Source of the DNA: Euryarchaeota archaeon UBA463 | GTDB taxonomy: Archaea > Thermoplasmatota > Poseidoniia > Poseidoniales > Thalassarchaeaceae | Direction of reading: 5' to 3' | Length of the DNA stretch: 43,715 bases | Assembly (NCBI GenBank): GCA_002501805.1 | Contig: DAOI01000023.1 | Span: 1-43,715, forward strand | Shown here: one piece after another, positions 16,901 through 26,200 of the stretch | Layout of the letters: the number at the start of each line of letters is the position of its first letter | How positions within the stretch are numbered: the first letter of the stretch is position 1 | Notes under the pieces: generated by a model | What the model saw: only the letters and a program-made list of their open reading frames with translations | The model's database searches: none | What the model was told of the DNA's origin: nothing | Translations under genes and position numbers: made by a program

Positions 16901-19652
16901 CTAGTGTCCAGAGATTGCCTCCAGTGTAGATATCTCCAATCCATCTCCTATTCTCGATCTCCCAGCCATCGGGCATTCCATCTCCGTCTGTATCTGGATT
17001 GGTGGGGTCTGATGGACCGTCTGTACCTCCTCCTGCACCTGAGCCGAGCCATCCTTCGAGATGGACGGTCTCCGATTGTGATGATGAGTCGTCACAAACA
17101 TATTCATCATTCAGATAATGACATGAAAATGATGTTGAATCCAAAAACCAACCCCAGTACTCTTCGCCATCGGTAAGGCCATCTCCATCAGAGTCAATAT
17201 TTCTTGGATCAGTGCCATTTGTACCGAATTGTGAAGAGTTTACGTATCTGAACTCCTCCAAATTACTCCACTCACGGATAAATATGGTCCCATCAATTAA
17301 AGGGAAGCTGACTCCATCAGCATCAGCATCCCTCTCCCTGTCAAAGGGGTCTGTTGGATCTAAACCGTGAACATATTCCCAGCCGTCGGGCATTCCATCA
17401 AAATCTGAGTCGTCGGATAATGGGTCTATTGGCATGATATTCATGAATCTCCCAGGCGAGGAACCTGAGAAAATCCAATCTTCATCTTCGTTTTCCATTG
17501 AAATTAGGTTGGTGACTAGTCCTGGCATTCTGGTTTGATTGATGTAGGGCCCCAAGACCCCTGTGTGCCCCCCTTCGAGACACCATGTTCCGTCCCTAGA
17601 ACCTAGAACAACCATTCCCTCGATTGCCATTACTGATCTGATATCATTCGCACCTTCAGTCCAACGTTCTGAATTGAACATTCTATCGTTACTTATCGAG
17701 GATCTTGGCATCTGCATGAATATGGATAGGTCAATGAGGTGTAGCCCCCCTGCTGTCCCCATCCACACTCCTGTGACTTCTTCCAGATCACCATTATCTA
17801 GAATTGGCCCCGCGGGCTCCAAAACGTTGACTACCGCGGATTTGGATTCGTTTAGCAGATCGGCCATTCTTACGAATGTCTCTGCATCTTCGATGTCGAA
17901 GACCCACCATGGATCGCCCGCAGATGTGACTCCGTCTGTAGTGTTCCATGCAATCAGTCCTGAATTAGTGGCTACCATCAGCAGAGGGCCCCTGCCTTGT
18001 ATTGGAACTTGAATAGCATCATTGGCAGATACCTCTGACTCGGAAAGAGCCTCGGTCAATGGGGAGCTGAGGAATTCTTGTCCGACACTTACGGATATCC
18101 CTCCGCTCCAACAATCCCCTCCAGATCCTTCATCGGATACACTGACAGTCCATGCCTTCTGATGCCCGAAGACCATTAGATCTAGATTATCACTACCTGT
18201 ATCAAGTTCCATCATTGACACCACGTGACCTATTTCAGATTCAGAAAGGGATGACATTATTGGAAGGCCGTTTTCCATTGAAACGCAATGAACCCCGAGA
18301 TTAGTTCCGATGACTAAGAAGTCTGAGTTCCCACCTGGGGACCACCTGACCATCGAGGTCATCTCTACACCAGGTCGGAGATTGTGAAGAGAGGATATCT
18401 CCCCGAACGGATCTAGTGTGGTTACACCATATTTGGAGCCGACAATTATTCTCTGTTGCTCACTATCTTTGATCATGGTGTGTACTGCCGCATCAACTAA
18501 TTGGGTCTGCGTAGATTGATCAAAGGTTAGTACGGTTCCATCATGACTAGTTCCTGCAGTGCCTCTGATCCCTGGTTTTACCCAAGATCCTTCGTCATAG
18601 TAAACCATGTACTCTTCGTAATTACTGAACGCTTCTCCCCATGCGGCAGTAGCAGTGGACGTATCAGGGATCACGTAACCGTCCCTATCTGCATCCCAAC
18701 CATCGTTATCAGAATCCAGTATCGCATCACTGGCGTTCCTAGGGTCAAGTCCGTAGTGTGCTTCCCATCCATCTGGAATTCCATCACCAGGAATGACAAG
18801 TCCAGTTGCCAATAGATCGGACCATGAGTAGTAATCAGAATCTGAGCGTGTAGGATCGGTGCCCAGCCACCCATCGTCCCCTGTCGGCCTTACTATTGAT
18901 TCCTGACAGGCATTTTCACTCATTCCCGGAATTGTCCCTGAGCACCAAAGACCGTCTCTCTCTGTGATCCAGTTTTCTGGGGTTCCGAAAGAGTATTCTT
19001 CTGAGTTTGAGTATCTCTCGGTAACATCGATGTGACCGTCTCTATTGACATCAAAGCCGTCTCCACAGCCAAAACTAAAATCTTCACACCTGTCAATATC
19101 TTCTGTACTGTCAGATGGGTCTAGTGGATCGAACCAGAGGCAGGTCCATGCGTTAGTCGCATTGAGGTAACCCAGTCCTCCTTCGGTGCACATGTGTATC
19201 TCGTATCCATCTGGGAGTCCGTCTCCATCTGTATCTGACGAGGTGGGATCTAGATACTCCCTATTTCCTGATTCTGTCAATTCGGGAGGCTTTCCTGTTA
19301 AGGAAAGTCTGTCAGTGAAGCATTTGTCGAGAGTATACGGCCAACAGTACTCCAACAGCGCTACAGCTCCATCCCTATCATGATCAGACATATTGTCAGT
19401 GCCGTTGTTCATGTCCAAACCGAGTACCTCGAAGCTCCCTTCGGGAGTATCGATAACTATGTCCTCTCCATATATTGCCTCATATTGGTCGGGGATTCTA
19501 TCTTCGTCTGCATCAGTGGCTGGAGGAGCTCCTCCTTGCGCATCAGTAGGATTTGTGGAGTCGACCGGGGACTGGGGCCTAGTTTGAGAAACGAAAGCGA
19601 GACTACTGAGCAAAAGTAGTACAATAAAGGCTGCTGTCTGCTTCCTCCTCAT
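13914..19652 (-). CDS. Giant secreted protein with calcium-loop (TSP3-like) repeats
   Basis: This is a 1912-residue exported protein. The signal peptide is residues 1-25 (AAFIVLLLLSSLAFVS). About 15 copies of an acidic loop D-x-D-x-DG-hydrophobic-x-DG-x-E are spread through the chain, most as DSDxDGMPDGWE. They are often preceded by a DPTDPxD or DPNNPDTD linker and followed by W-x-LNP-x-D. Such loops bind Ca2+ in thrombospondin type 3 and related bacterial and archaeal surface proteins. Residues of about 365-735 lack the loops. They read like beta-propeller blades (IIVGSKYGVTTLD, FLVIGTNLGVHCV, VWMGTAGGLHLID). Many N-x-S/T sequons are present. No C-terminal membrane helix or sorting signal was seen, so it is probably released or bound non-covalently. 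Role: surface layer, adhesion or matrix protein (inference). Confidence 0.85.
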   Translation of the reverse strand: MRRKQTAAFIVLLLLSSLAFVSQTRPQSPVDSTNPTDAQGGAPPATDADEDRIPDQYEAIYGEDIVIDTPEGSFEVLGLDMNNGTDNMSDHDRDGAVALLEYCWPYTLDKCFTDRLSLTGKPPELTESGNREYLDPTSSDTDGDGLPDGYEIHMCTEGGLGYLNATNAWTCLWFDPLDPSDSTEDIDRCEDFSFGCGDGFDVNRDGHIDVTERYSNSEEYSFGTPENWITERDGLWCSGTIPGMSENACQESIVRPTGDDGWLGTDPTRSDSDYYSWSDLLATGLVIPGDGIPDGWEAHYGLDPRNASDAILDSDNDGWDADRDGYVIPDTSTATAAWGEAFSNYEEYMVYYDEGSWVKPGIRGTAGTSHDGTVLTFDQSTQTQLVDAAVHTMIKDSEQQRIIVGSKYGVTTLDPFGEISSLHNLRPGVEMTSMVRWSPGGNSDFLVIGTNLGVHCVSMENGLPIMSSLSESEIGHVVSMMELDTGSDNLDLMVFGHQKAWTVSVSDEGSGGDCWSGGISVSVGQEFLSSPLTEALSESEVSANDAIQVPIQGRGPLLMVATNSGLIAWNTTDGVTSAGDPWWVFDIEDAETFVRMADLLNESKSAVVNVLEPAGPILDNGDLEEVTGVWMGTAGGLHLIDLSIFMQMPRSSISNDRMFNSERWTEGANDIRSVMAIEGMVVLGSRDGTWCLEGGHTGVLGPYINQTRMPGLVTNLISMENEDEDWIFSGSSPGRFMNIMPIDPLSDDSDFDGMPDGWEYVHGLDPTDPFDRERDADADGVSFPLIDGTIFIREWSNLEEFRYVNSSQFGTNGTDPRNIDSDGDGLTDGEEYWGWFLDSTSFSCHYLNDEYVCDDSSSQSETVHLEGWLGSGAGGGTDGPSDPTNPDTDGDGMPDGWEIENRRWIGDIYTGGNLWTLDPRDPNDAEEDADGDGLSNLCEYKWGEIIDDVIREGLPSHGESNESALSWVPTDPNNVDSDGDTLPDGWEARYTCSWNKDNKGINPLNGSDALNNPDGDGYDINMDGVLSMDEQLVNWLEYHLKDQIIYADATESGMEFPNGFVTNLSHPSWQGLAPGSFGEYTSLAYLSLVNGTTVEDVGSGNPLSSDSDRDGMPDGWEFYHSRWSLFDEKWTLNPVDERDQDGDPDGDGMNNWEEYNSIDGNLSETDSLVTSPQFYLLSVGGELLPTPWLSAESTYSFGHFLSDDQKNLTGLTADPNNPDTDGDGLLDGIELIFTKWNSTDSVWTLNPLVAGDGYYDSDLDGITDQVELNLTNNNPANGGLSPPDAPRMWEEADSIDPSEANNRVFRILFGKEGKAQLAMEQYQDWLSGSPAKPLLSALLGISDPNDVDTDRDGMSDGYEYWFTQWNLEQNIWEMNPLTGSDVSRDSDGDSYDCDGNGQISDSESFDNLAEFESRIYGKRIAVDTIPNETGLVSYGADAINAFMGEEGMSYDAAFGQLYDMFRSKSLESSDRMGLINSLQPDNFNISLAGVSDPTDDDSDLDGMPDGWEFCYSVYGEFLPVNDFRWSLNPINPLDINYDPDSDGWFDREITDVPAPQGTWESRQFSEYELEGQIPQGVQSLLFSNLMEYNNGTHPLDDDSDDDSSVMKPVFTNGFVASYVKDSNLSDGREVFKYGTNPLDNDTDGDMMPDFYEYYRGWNETNDNWSSRLQISVVWHQVTSVVWKPVQVSNGLITRPVLEWAWFTHDPTDPSDAGQDADNDGAWDCSGGSCIYQPYNNFQEYYGVVNASMSSPSLVRASNLVDCSGEPVSEWWQLRESLLGTCSGSSSISTNYFRMNKINDNDRLYALVINDYDLDYENVDSSNDLTSLNGEWTDTFNRIAGDQYHLPNIFLGEYVYGWWILDIDGDQIADGTDPTNWDTDGDWLNDHFEIEDDLLDGIRGNSGSPIRYDDRST

Positions 19653-19842
19653 GTTAAAGCCCCAACTAGGTAGCCTCCAACGTCCTCGGTTGACTTATGA
19701 TGGTGATGGAGCGTCGTTCGGACATTGATTCAAAATATATGGTTCCGGAAGGGTCGATTAATCAATAAATGAGCTTGGAGAATAATTATCATAGGATTTG
19801 TTCAAAGGTCGTCGTTCTCCCCGTAAGCTCGGAGCCATTGGG
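19653..19842. promoter_or_regulatory. Divergent intergenic region, AT-rich candidate promoter
   Basis: This is the longest gap in the window (190 nt), between the giant secreted protein (minus) and the MBL hydrolase (plus). It holds AT-rich patches at 19731-19740 (CAAAATATAT), 19761-19770 (ATCAATAAAT) and 19780-19790 that could be TATA boxes in either direction. It also holds the 8-bp palindrome TTCCGGAA at 19743-19750. No tRNA-like fold or coding frame was noticed. For the + gene, GGAG at 19831-19834 lies 8 nt before the ATG at 19843. Confidence 0.35.
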
Positions 19843-20640
19843 ATGAAGATTACTCACCTCGGAAGTGGGAGCAGGGGGAATTCTGTTCTCTTGTCTACAG
19901 GAGAATCTAATGTTCTGGTAGATTGTGGTTTTTCACTAAAGAAGACCGAGTCTAGATTGGGTAGATTATCGGTAAATCCAACAGATATAGATGCCATAAT
20001 TGTGACTCACCATCACTCTGATCATTCTAAGTCTGCCAAGAGAGCTGCAAAAAAATGGGGAGCGAGGCTAATCAGTAATGCAGAGACTGCAAAAAGGATG
20101 CAATGGGGAGACTCGGATGATCTCTTGGTATTCTCCGAGCTGGAAAGAATTGATGCTGGTGTTGACATTAGTTTGCTGACTATTCCCGTACCTCATGATG
20201 ATGCTGATAATGTAGCAGTGATAGCTTGTGATGACAAAGGCGGAAGGGCGGCCATAGTTACTGATCTGGGTGAGGTGACCTCTGAGTTGTCTTCTCATCT
20301 CAGGAAATGTGACCATATTTCCATTGAGTCCAACTACGACCACGATCGTCTGATGAGGGGTAACTATCCGGACTCCTTGAAGAGGAGGATATCGGGCAGA
20401 GGAGGGCACCTTTCCAATTCACAGACCGCTTCAGCACTTAGCGAGATTGTCCATCCAGAGCTGAGTAGTATCGTACTGTGCCATCTTTCTGAGAGTAACA
20501 ATCTTCCTCATATCGCAGAGAGCGAGGTTCTGATGGAGATTTGTGATAATTTCAATGGAAGCTTGTCAATATCTAAACAAGACGGTCCAGAGTTTAGTAA
20601 CTGGATAGGCCAAATTGATTCGGAGAAGATATCGGCCTGA
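19843..20640 (+). CDS. MBL-fold metallohydrolase (YycJ/PhnP-like)
   Basis: A metallo-beta-lactamase-fold enzyme, probably a nuclease or phosphodiesterase. From ATG 19843 it starts with the first strand and loop KITHLGSGSRGNSVLLSTG. Next comes VDCGFSLKKTESRL, then the metal-binding motif THHHSDHSKS (about residues 61-70). It then has VPHDDADNVAVIA, AAIVTDLGEV (further metal Asp), SIESNYD, GHLSNSQTASAL and VLCHLSESNN. The order and wording match the YycJ/WalJ subgroup, whose bacterial members include DNA exonucleases. Length (265 residues) is typical. A TTG at 19798 would add 15 residues ahead of the first strand. A GGAG site supports the ATG. Substrate in this organism is unknown. It ends 1 nt from the stop of the STAND gene. 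Confidence 0.88.
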   Translation: MKITHLGSGSRGNSVLLSTGESNVLVDCGFSLKKTESRLGRLSVNPTDIDAIIVTHHHSDHSKSAKRAAKKWGARLISNAETAKRMQWGDSDDLLVFSELERIDAGVDISLLTIPVPHDDADNVAVIACDDKGGRAAIVTDLGEVTSELSSHLRKCDHISIESNYDHDRLMRGNYPDSLKRRISGRGGHLSNSQTASALSEIVHPELSSIVLCHLSESNNLPHIAESEVLMEICDNFNGSLSISKQDGPEFSNWIGQIDSEKISA

Positions 20641-20641
20641 A

Positions 20642-23170
20642 TTAGTGACCCATGACTACCCTGTGGACAGAGTTCTGAACATCCCTCATCCTGTCGACCG
20701 CTCCAAGCTCTCTGAATACTACCAGGGATCTCTGTAGATAGTCCATCCTCTGTGATCTGTTACTCTCCACTTCCCCTAGTCTGGAGAGAATCTCTCCTTG
20801 CATCATCCTGAAGTCGTTAGCCTCTGCGATCGATAAAGCGTCCAGATAGTGCTGTGCGGCTTCATCTGATCTCCCCGCATCACTCAGGACTTGTCCGAGT
20901 AGCATCTCTACTTCAACGGCGCTTCTCGGATCTGATTGATCCGACAGTATTTCTAAAGCACCGGAATAATGATGCATTGCCAAATCATTATCTTTTATCC
21001 TGGCATAGTATCTGCCTAGAACAGCCCTTGATCTGGCATGTAACTTTTGTTGGTTGTTCTGCTCCGTTTCGTCATGAGCTGTCATGGCATGGTCGCGTGC
21101 CCTATCCATCTCCCCCATCTCGAGAAAAGCCGAAGCCAGTCTGATTCTTGCCTCCGTTAGTTCGGATGAGCCTTCGGAATCCAATAGTTCCTCCACATTT
21201 CCATAGACCTCTAATGCCCTCTTGTTATCTCGTTGACGTCTGAAGATATACCCCATATTGTTGTATGATCTTGCTGCGCCCTGTGCATCTCTGAGTTTTA
21301 TTTGCATCTCCAACGCTTTCTTGTGTAGGGAGAGAGCGGTATCCATTTCTCCCTTCTTTACCGCTAAATCTGCCCTGGATGAGTAAATCCTTGCCAGAGG
21401 AGTAGTTAGTTTGTGTTTAACGGCTATGGGCAGTGCCATATCGTATTGTTCCTCAGCCTCATCCCACTTCCCTTGGACAGAAAGTATGTCTCCCGTGAGT
21501 TCATGAATTACAAATCGGGTCCTAGGCCCGAATAGCCTAGCCTCGAGGACCCTGAGAATACCGAGGAGTTCAATGTGTCCGGCCTTGACTAGCTTGTGAC
21601 CTTCCTCTGATAATGCCGAAGCAAGACCCTCAATATCGCCTGATTCATGAAGGTGGTGAATATGCTCTATACTTTCTGATGGATCGTCTTTCCTACTCCT
21701 GTACCATTCAACCGCATTGGCATGTAAAGATTGCTTTAGTGAGTCTTCCATAGATCTAGTGAGGAACTCCCTGACTAAGTCGTGAACATCATAGTTTTCG
21801 CTATCTGCTTGTCTGGCCAGGCCTTTTTCGACTAGATCGTCCAGAAGATCTGTTTCCATGTCTATTGCAGATATTGCTTCGAGGGGCATAGGTTCTCTGA
21901 ATACCGCTATAGCTCCCAACAATCTCTTTTCAGCACCAGAAAGTCTACTGAAAATTTCCTTCTCTACGAATGTCTCCAGAGTTTCGTGAAATGTACCTCC
22001 TACACTCCCTCTATTTATGAGCTCAAGTACTAGTGGATGACCTCTAGATAAGCTATGAATATGCAGGAATTGAGGCATCTCAATATCCTGCATTGTAGTC
22101 AGTATTTTCCTACTTGCTTCCTGATCGAGCCCATCGAGTGGCATTACCAGAGTCACTATCCTCCCCGAAGAGTCAGATTCTGGAACAACCATCCTGAATG
22201 ATCGGGAGAACATTACCAGTCCTACATTTTCTAGCTCTGGTATTTTCAATGAAAGTGATCTAAGTACTGAAATTAGTGTCTCATCGCCAACCTTGTGGAG
22301 GTCATCTATTACAATTAGGGATGGTGAAGACTCTAGTCCATCGGAGATTAGGTTGACTGCCATTTGGGGCTGGGGGACTGGCGTAGATGCAAGATAGTCA
22401 GATAGATCATCGCTCCCCATTGCAGATAGCCATTCTGAAATAGCCTCTAAGAATGCCCTCGCTCCTTCCCAATCTTGACATCTGTGATAAAGAAGATTTC
22501 TTCTGTGTGTGAAGCTCTCAATTAGCTTGGCTGAAAGTGCAGTTTTACCTATGCCTGCTATTCCGGGAACAAGTATTGACCCTGACTGATGCTCCAAGAG
22601 ATTCACCATATTTTCTAGTTCCATTTCTCTTCCATAAAATCTCCTAGTTCTTGGAAGATCACTCAGTGAAGTCACCAATTGCTTCTCAATATGTTTTGAT
22701 AGGTCTCTTTCAATCAAGTCAGCAGATAAAACTGAAAGATCTATGGTTCCCGAATCATCCAGATATCGAATAACATCAACGTGCCTAAGAGGCAATTCTG
22801 TACCCTCTAGTGCCTGTGATAGCTCCATATTTGATGATCTTCCATCCCTTCCGATCACGCGGACTACTTGCATCCCGACCTTGGACCAGATGTCATCGGC
22901 TAGTTTAGCTCCATCGTCGGTTAGGAAGTATGCCTTCCTTTTCCTCGAAACCCCAGTGACATGTGCTTGTTTCTCAATCAGATATCCCTGTTCCCTGAGG
23001 CCAGAAATAGCCCTCGGGACATTGGATCTGGCAATTGAAACTGCATTTGCAATACCCATCTGCGAAAGTGCAAAGGGGACTTCGACTTTATCGGTATGGT
23101 CCACATAGTCCCTGAGGTGAAGAAGAATCCTCTCTTGGACCCCGGGCTTGGGCACGGGTGTGACTGACAT
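20642..23170 (-). CDS. STAND-type NTPase regulator: winged helix, ATPase, TPR
   Basis: A multidomain signalling ATPase of 842 residues. Residues 10-100 form a MarR-like winged helix (ARSNVPRAISGLREQGYLI, then KRKAYFLTDDGAKLADDIW) suited to DNA binding. An NB-ARC/STAND-type NTPase follows after RRFYGREMELENMVNLLE. Its Walker A is PGIAGIGKT with Lys209, and its Walker B is LIVIDDLH near 287. A second winged-helix-like segment lies at about 425-480 (PLEAISAID, LLDDLVEKGLARQ). The C-terminal half (about 490-830) is made of TPR repeats (ARSYNNMGYIFRRQRDNKRALEVYG). The layout resembles MalT and apoptotic-type switches, in which a ligand on the TPR part gates ATP-driven oligomerisation. The inducer and target are unknown. 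It lies between two giant surface-protein genes but has its own upstream AT-rich element. Confidence 0.85.
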   Translation of the reverse strand: MSVTPVPKPGVQERILLHLRDYVDHTDKVEVPFALSQMGIANAVSIARSNVPRAISGLREQGYLIEKQAHVTGVSRKRKAYFLTDDGAKLADDIWSKVGMQVVRVIGRDGRSSNMELSQALEGTELPLRHVDVIRYLDDSGTIDLSVLSADLIERDLSKHIEKQLVTSLSDLPRTRRFYGREMELENMVNLLEHQSGSILVPGIAGIGKTALSAKLIESFTHRRNLLYHRCQDWEGARAFLEAISEWLSAMGSDDLSDYLASTPVPQPQMAVNLISDGLESSPSLIVIDDLHKVGDETLISVLRSLSLKIPELENVGLVMFSRSFRMVVPESDSSGRIVTLVMPLDGLDQEASRKILTTMQDIEMPQFLHIHSLSRGHPLVLELINRGSVGGTFHETLETFVEKEIFSRLSGAEKRLLGAIAVFREPMPLEAISAIDMETDLLDDLVEKGLARQADSENYDVHDLVREFLTRSMEDSLKQSLHANAVEWYRSRKDDPSESIEHIHHLHESGDIEGLASALSEEGHKLVKAGHIELLGILRVLEARLFGPRTRFVIHELTGDILSVQGKWDEAEEQYDMALPIAVKHKLTTPLARIYSSRADLAVKKGEMDTALSLHKKALEMQIKLRDAQGAARSYNNMGYIFRRQRDNKRALEVYGNVEELLDSEGSSELTEARIRLASAFLEMGEMDRARDHAMTAHDETEQNNQQKLHARSRAVLGRYYARIKDNDLAMHHYSGALEILSDQSDPRSAVEVEMLLGQVLSDAGRSDEAAQHYLDALSIAEANDFRMMQGEILSRLGEVESNRSQRMDYLQRSLVVFRELGAVDRMRDVQNSVHRVVMGH

Positions 23171-23193
23171 AATTATGTTAGCAACATCTTCTG

Positions 23194-23203
23194 TTCAATA
23201 ATG
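23194..23203 (-). promoter_or_regulatory. Candidate TATA element for the STAND gene
   Basis: On the minus strand the AT-rich CATTATTGAA lies about 24-33 nt before the ATG at 23170. That is the spacing expected for a leaderless archaeal transcript. There is no Shine-Dalgarno site before this start. Assignment is by position only. Confidence 0.3.
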
Positions 23204-23240
23204 TTCGTGATGGAAGCTTAGGGGCTCTTCAAAGGAAATT

Positions 23241-26200
23241 CTACTTTTCTTCGACCCATTCTTCCTTTTCTGTATCCCAAAGCCAACCTGGATGGTCATC
23301 GTCCTTGACAAACCTGCTTTCCCCTCCATCTGGCCTCTCTTTCTTGTTGTAATTATTCTCAGGCTCGGAGTCGTCTTCGAATTCGATGAAGAAGTACGCG
23401 AAACCCGCCATCCCTAGAATTGCAATAATCACGATAATTACCAAGAATGATGTATTAGATGAGTCTGAGTCGCTCACAGTTATCTTTGAACCATCATATT
23501 CGAGACCTCCGTACATGAACTGAGGAGTAGCAGAGCTTGATATTCGGGATCCGGGAATTCCCATAGTCCATGTTGAGTCATCTGAAACAACGGTATTGTT
23601 GACAGGAATGCCTCCAACTGTGGCTGTGACAGTTCTCCCTGGAAGTCCGATGCCGTAGAAGATAGCAGTTTCATCTTCGGAAATCCTTGTTTCTTGGGGC
23701 ACATCGACCTCGAAGTCTATTGCTATGACTTCGATGCTCATTGGAATTGAGTTTGCCTTTGAACCGAATTGGTCTGATGCGACAAATACTACGTCGTTAA
23801 TTGACCAACCGGAAATCTCGGGATCGAAGAAAGCCATCGATGTTGGATTATACCTAGCCACACCGTCTGCAGATATTGATATCACCACTGGATATTCGTC
23901 ATCTGAGGATATTTCTTCGTCATCATAAACTGATAGAATGAGCTCTTGGTTAGGATCTGGGTCTGCGAAGAAATCCAGTAGATTGATTTCGAAAGTGGTA
24001 CATCTGTCAGCTGATTGTGAGTTTTCTTCGCAGTACAGTGTAACTGATTCTACCCATCCTGACTCATCAAAAACAGGTTGTCTATTTCCCGCGTCTGGGG
24101 GGTTGTCTGCGATTATATTAACTGACTTCCATTCGCTGTAGTCGAATCCATCATATGACCTCATCCTAATCTGGTATTCGGAATTGTGTCTTAGTGACCT
24201 TGAATCCCATATTGAGCTGAATGCACCATTTGAATCGAACTCAATGACCGATTCTGAGTGAACTTCTATCATTCCGTTTGCTGTATCGAGGACTTCGATA
24301 TCTACCCTAGTTACCTCATTGTCATTATCCCTGGCTACACCCTCGAAAACTGACTCTTCGGAAACGGGCATTCTGTCTGACTCCTTGGGTTCGGAGATAC
24401 TGATGAAGGGCGCGCTGTTTGAATTGTCTATAGTGAGGGTAAGCTCCGCGGGAACGCATTCATCAATCACACCATTACAGAAGTCCGAGTCTGAGGCCCA
24501 TATCTTGAAAGTATAATCCGCCAATACTCTGGGCTGACCACTGAAGTCCCAAGTCCATGACCAGGATGTACCTCCAGAGACAGGAGTAACAACTTGGAAA
24601 TTAGGACCCACGATTTGGAAATAAATCTCAGAAATATCCTTGCCACATTGCGAAGGGCACCCATAGTAATCATAGGCTGCTCCCTCGAATGTAACGGTGT
24701 CATCAGAGTGAGTAGAGAATGGACTTGGAGAGCTTACCGAGACTGTAGGGGCCTGAGAATTAAGCTTGATAGAGAGAGTGGATATCGGACTATAGTCGAT
24801 TCCGTCGAATGCTCGGAACTGGAAAACATAGTCTCCTTCAGCCATTTGAGACATATCCAATTCGTAGTACCATTCTTTGAAAGGATGGTTAGAACTAGTT
24901 ACTTCTCCATATTGTGAGCCAGAGGAGTCAGTGGCGAGTTGTGCATCTGACCAGTCACTTGTGAATGGGTCTCTAACTTCAATAGAATGGACGAATCCTT
25001 TCTGGTCCCACTGTGCCATTTCATCACTCGGGTAGAATGATGCGAGAATTCCATCGTGAGCATTGCCAGTGATATTCACTACCTTTCTGAAAGAGTGGCC
25101 TTGGTCTTGTGTGATGGATACAGAGGGCGCCAGATTTAGCAAGTTCGCAGTTCCTTGATATGAAGAGTCATCCAATGTGAATTGTCCGCTATCCAATCCA
25201 AATCCGAACTTATAGGCGGTGTATCGGTATAGGGAGAGCTCCCTAGTACCTGCAGTGTAGTCACAATCAGTATCATCCGCGTCCATTAGGAGATCTCCAT
25301 CGTTGTCTATTCCATCTGAGCAGGAGTCCTCGAATTCGTCATCTGCGAATCCATCTGGGTTGTCGCCTCCTCCCAGTCCCCTGAAGTCTAGGTGGAAGTC
25401 TGAGGGGAGGGCGAACCATGGGGTATATCCATCGGAAAGAGTATCAATATCATACATATCGTTCCCGAGAGCGTCCTCTATGAGGATACTGGCACCCGAG
25501 ACCCTCTCTCCATTGACCAGAGCTTGGAACTTGACTAACTCGGCTCTTCTGACCTGTACTGCATAGGGAGTCGGTTGGGTCTGGATTGAGATAGATGATC
25601 TGTCTAGATTGGCCAGACCAGCAAATGTCATCACTGTGGAGTTATTATCCATGGAAAGCGCTAGTGGGAAATTTCTAGGAGTGAGATTCTCACAGTTAGA
25701 GCACTCTTGAACGTCTGTGGGTATAATCCCATTCTGGAAACCATTGGCTGGCCATGCCTCCTGATCCGGCCACGAGAGAATAACTGGAAACTGTCCCGTG
25801 GGAGGACTGGGAATAGATTCGGATTGTACGGTTACTGAGCTCTTCGTAATATTGTAGGTAGTACCCACGCCATTCCAAGTATTCTCAGAGAAGAATGCTA
25901 GCGATCCATATTGCTGGTCTCCTGCATATCCGGAATCATAGTGTTTGATTACAGCTCCTGAACCCGCGGCATTCCATGTATTCCTCCTGATGTCCAGTAA
26001 CGCTCCAATAGACCTAATTCCATCAGACTCCCCTCCAGAATTGATTACGTTATCATACATGGTCAGTCCAGACCTGTATACCATCACTGCAGGACAGGTG
26101 AACTGCCCGTTGAAATGGAGATTACTAGAGCAATCTCCTTGGCCTGATGATGAAATGCTGTTGTTTGCGAGAAATGCTCTAGACGCGCTCGGAGCGGGAG

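Noticed and set aside
13914..19652. Many near-identical short DNA segments such as GGCATTCCATC, at first suggestive of a CRISPR or tandem repeat array
   Set aside because: They encode the repeated GMPDG protein motif, are spaced irregularly by hundreds of bases and lie in one open frame.
19653..19842. tRNA or small structured RNA in the longest gap
   Set aside because: No cloverleaf, no conserved TTC loop sequence and no strong stem was found; only AT-rich patches and short palindromes.
20642..23170. LuxR-type C-terminal helix-turn-helix as in MalT
   Set aside because: The C-terminus ends in TPR-like helices; the only clear DNA-binding candidate is at the N-terminus.
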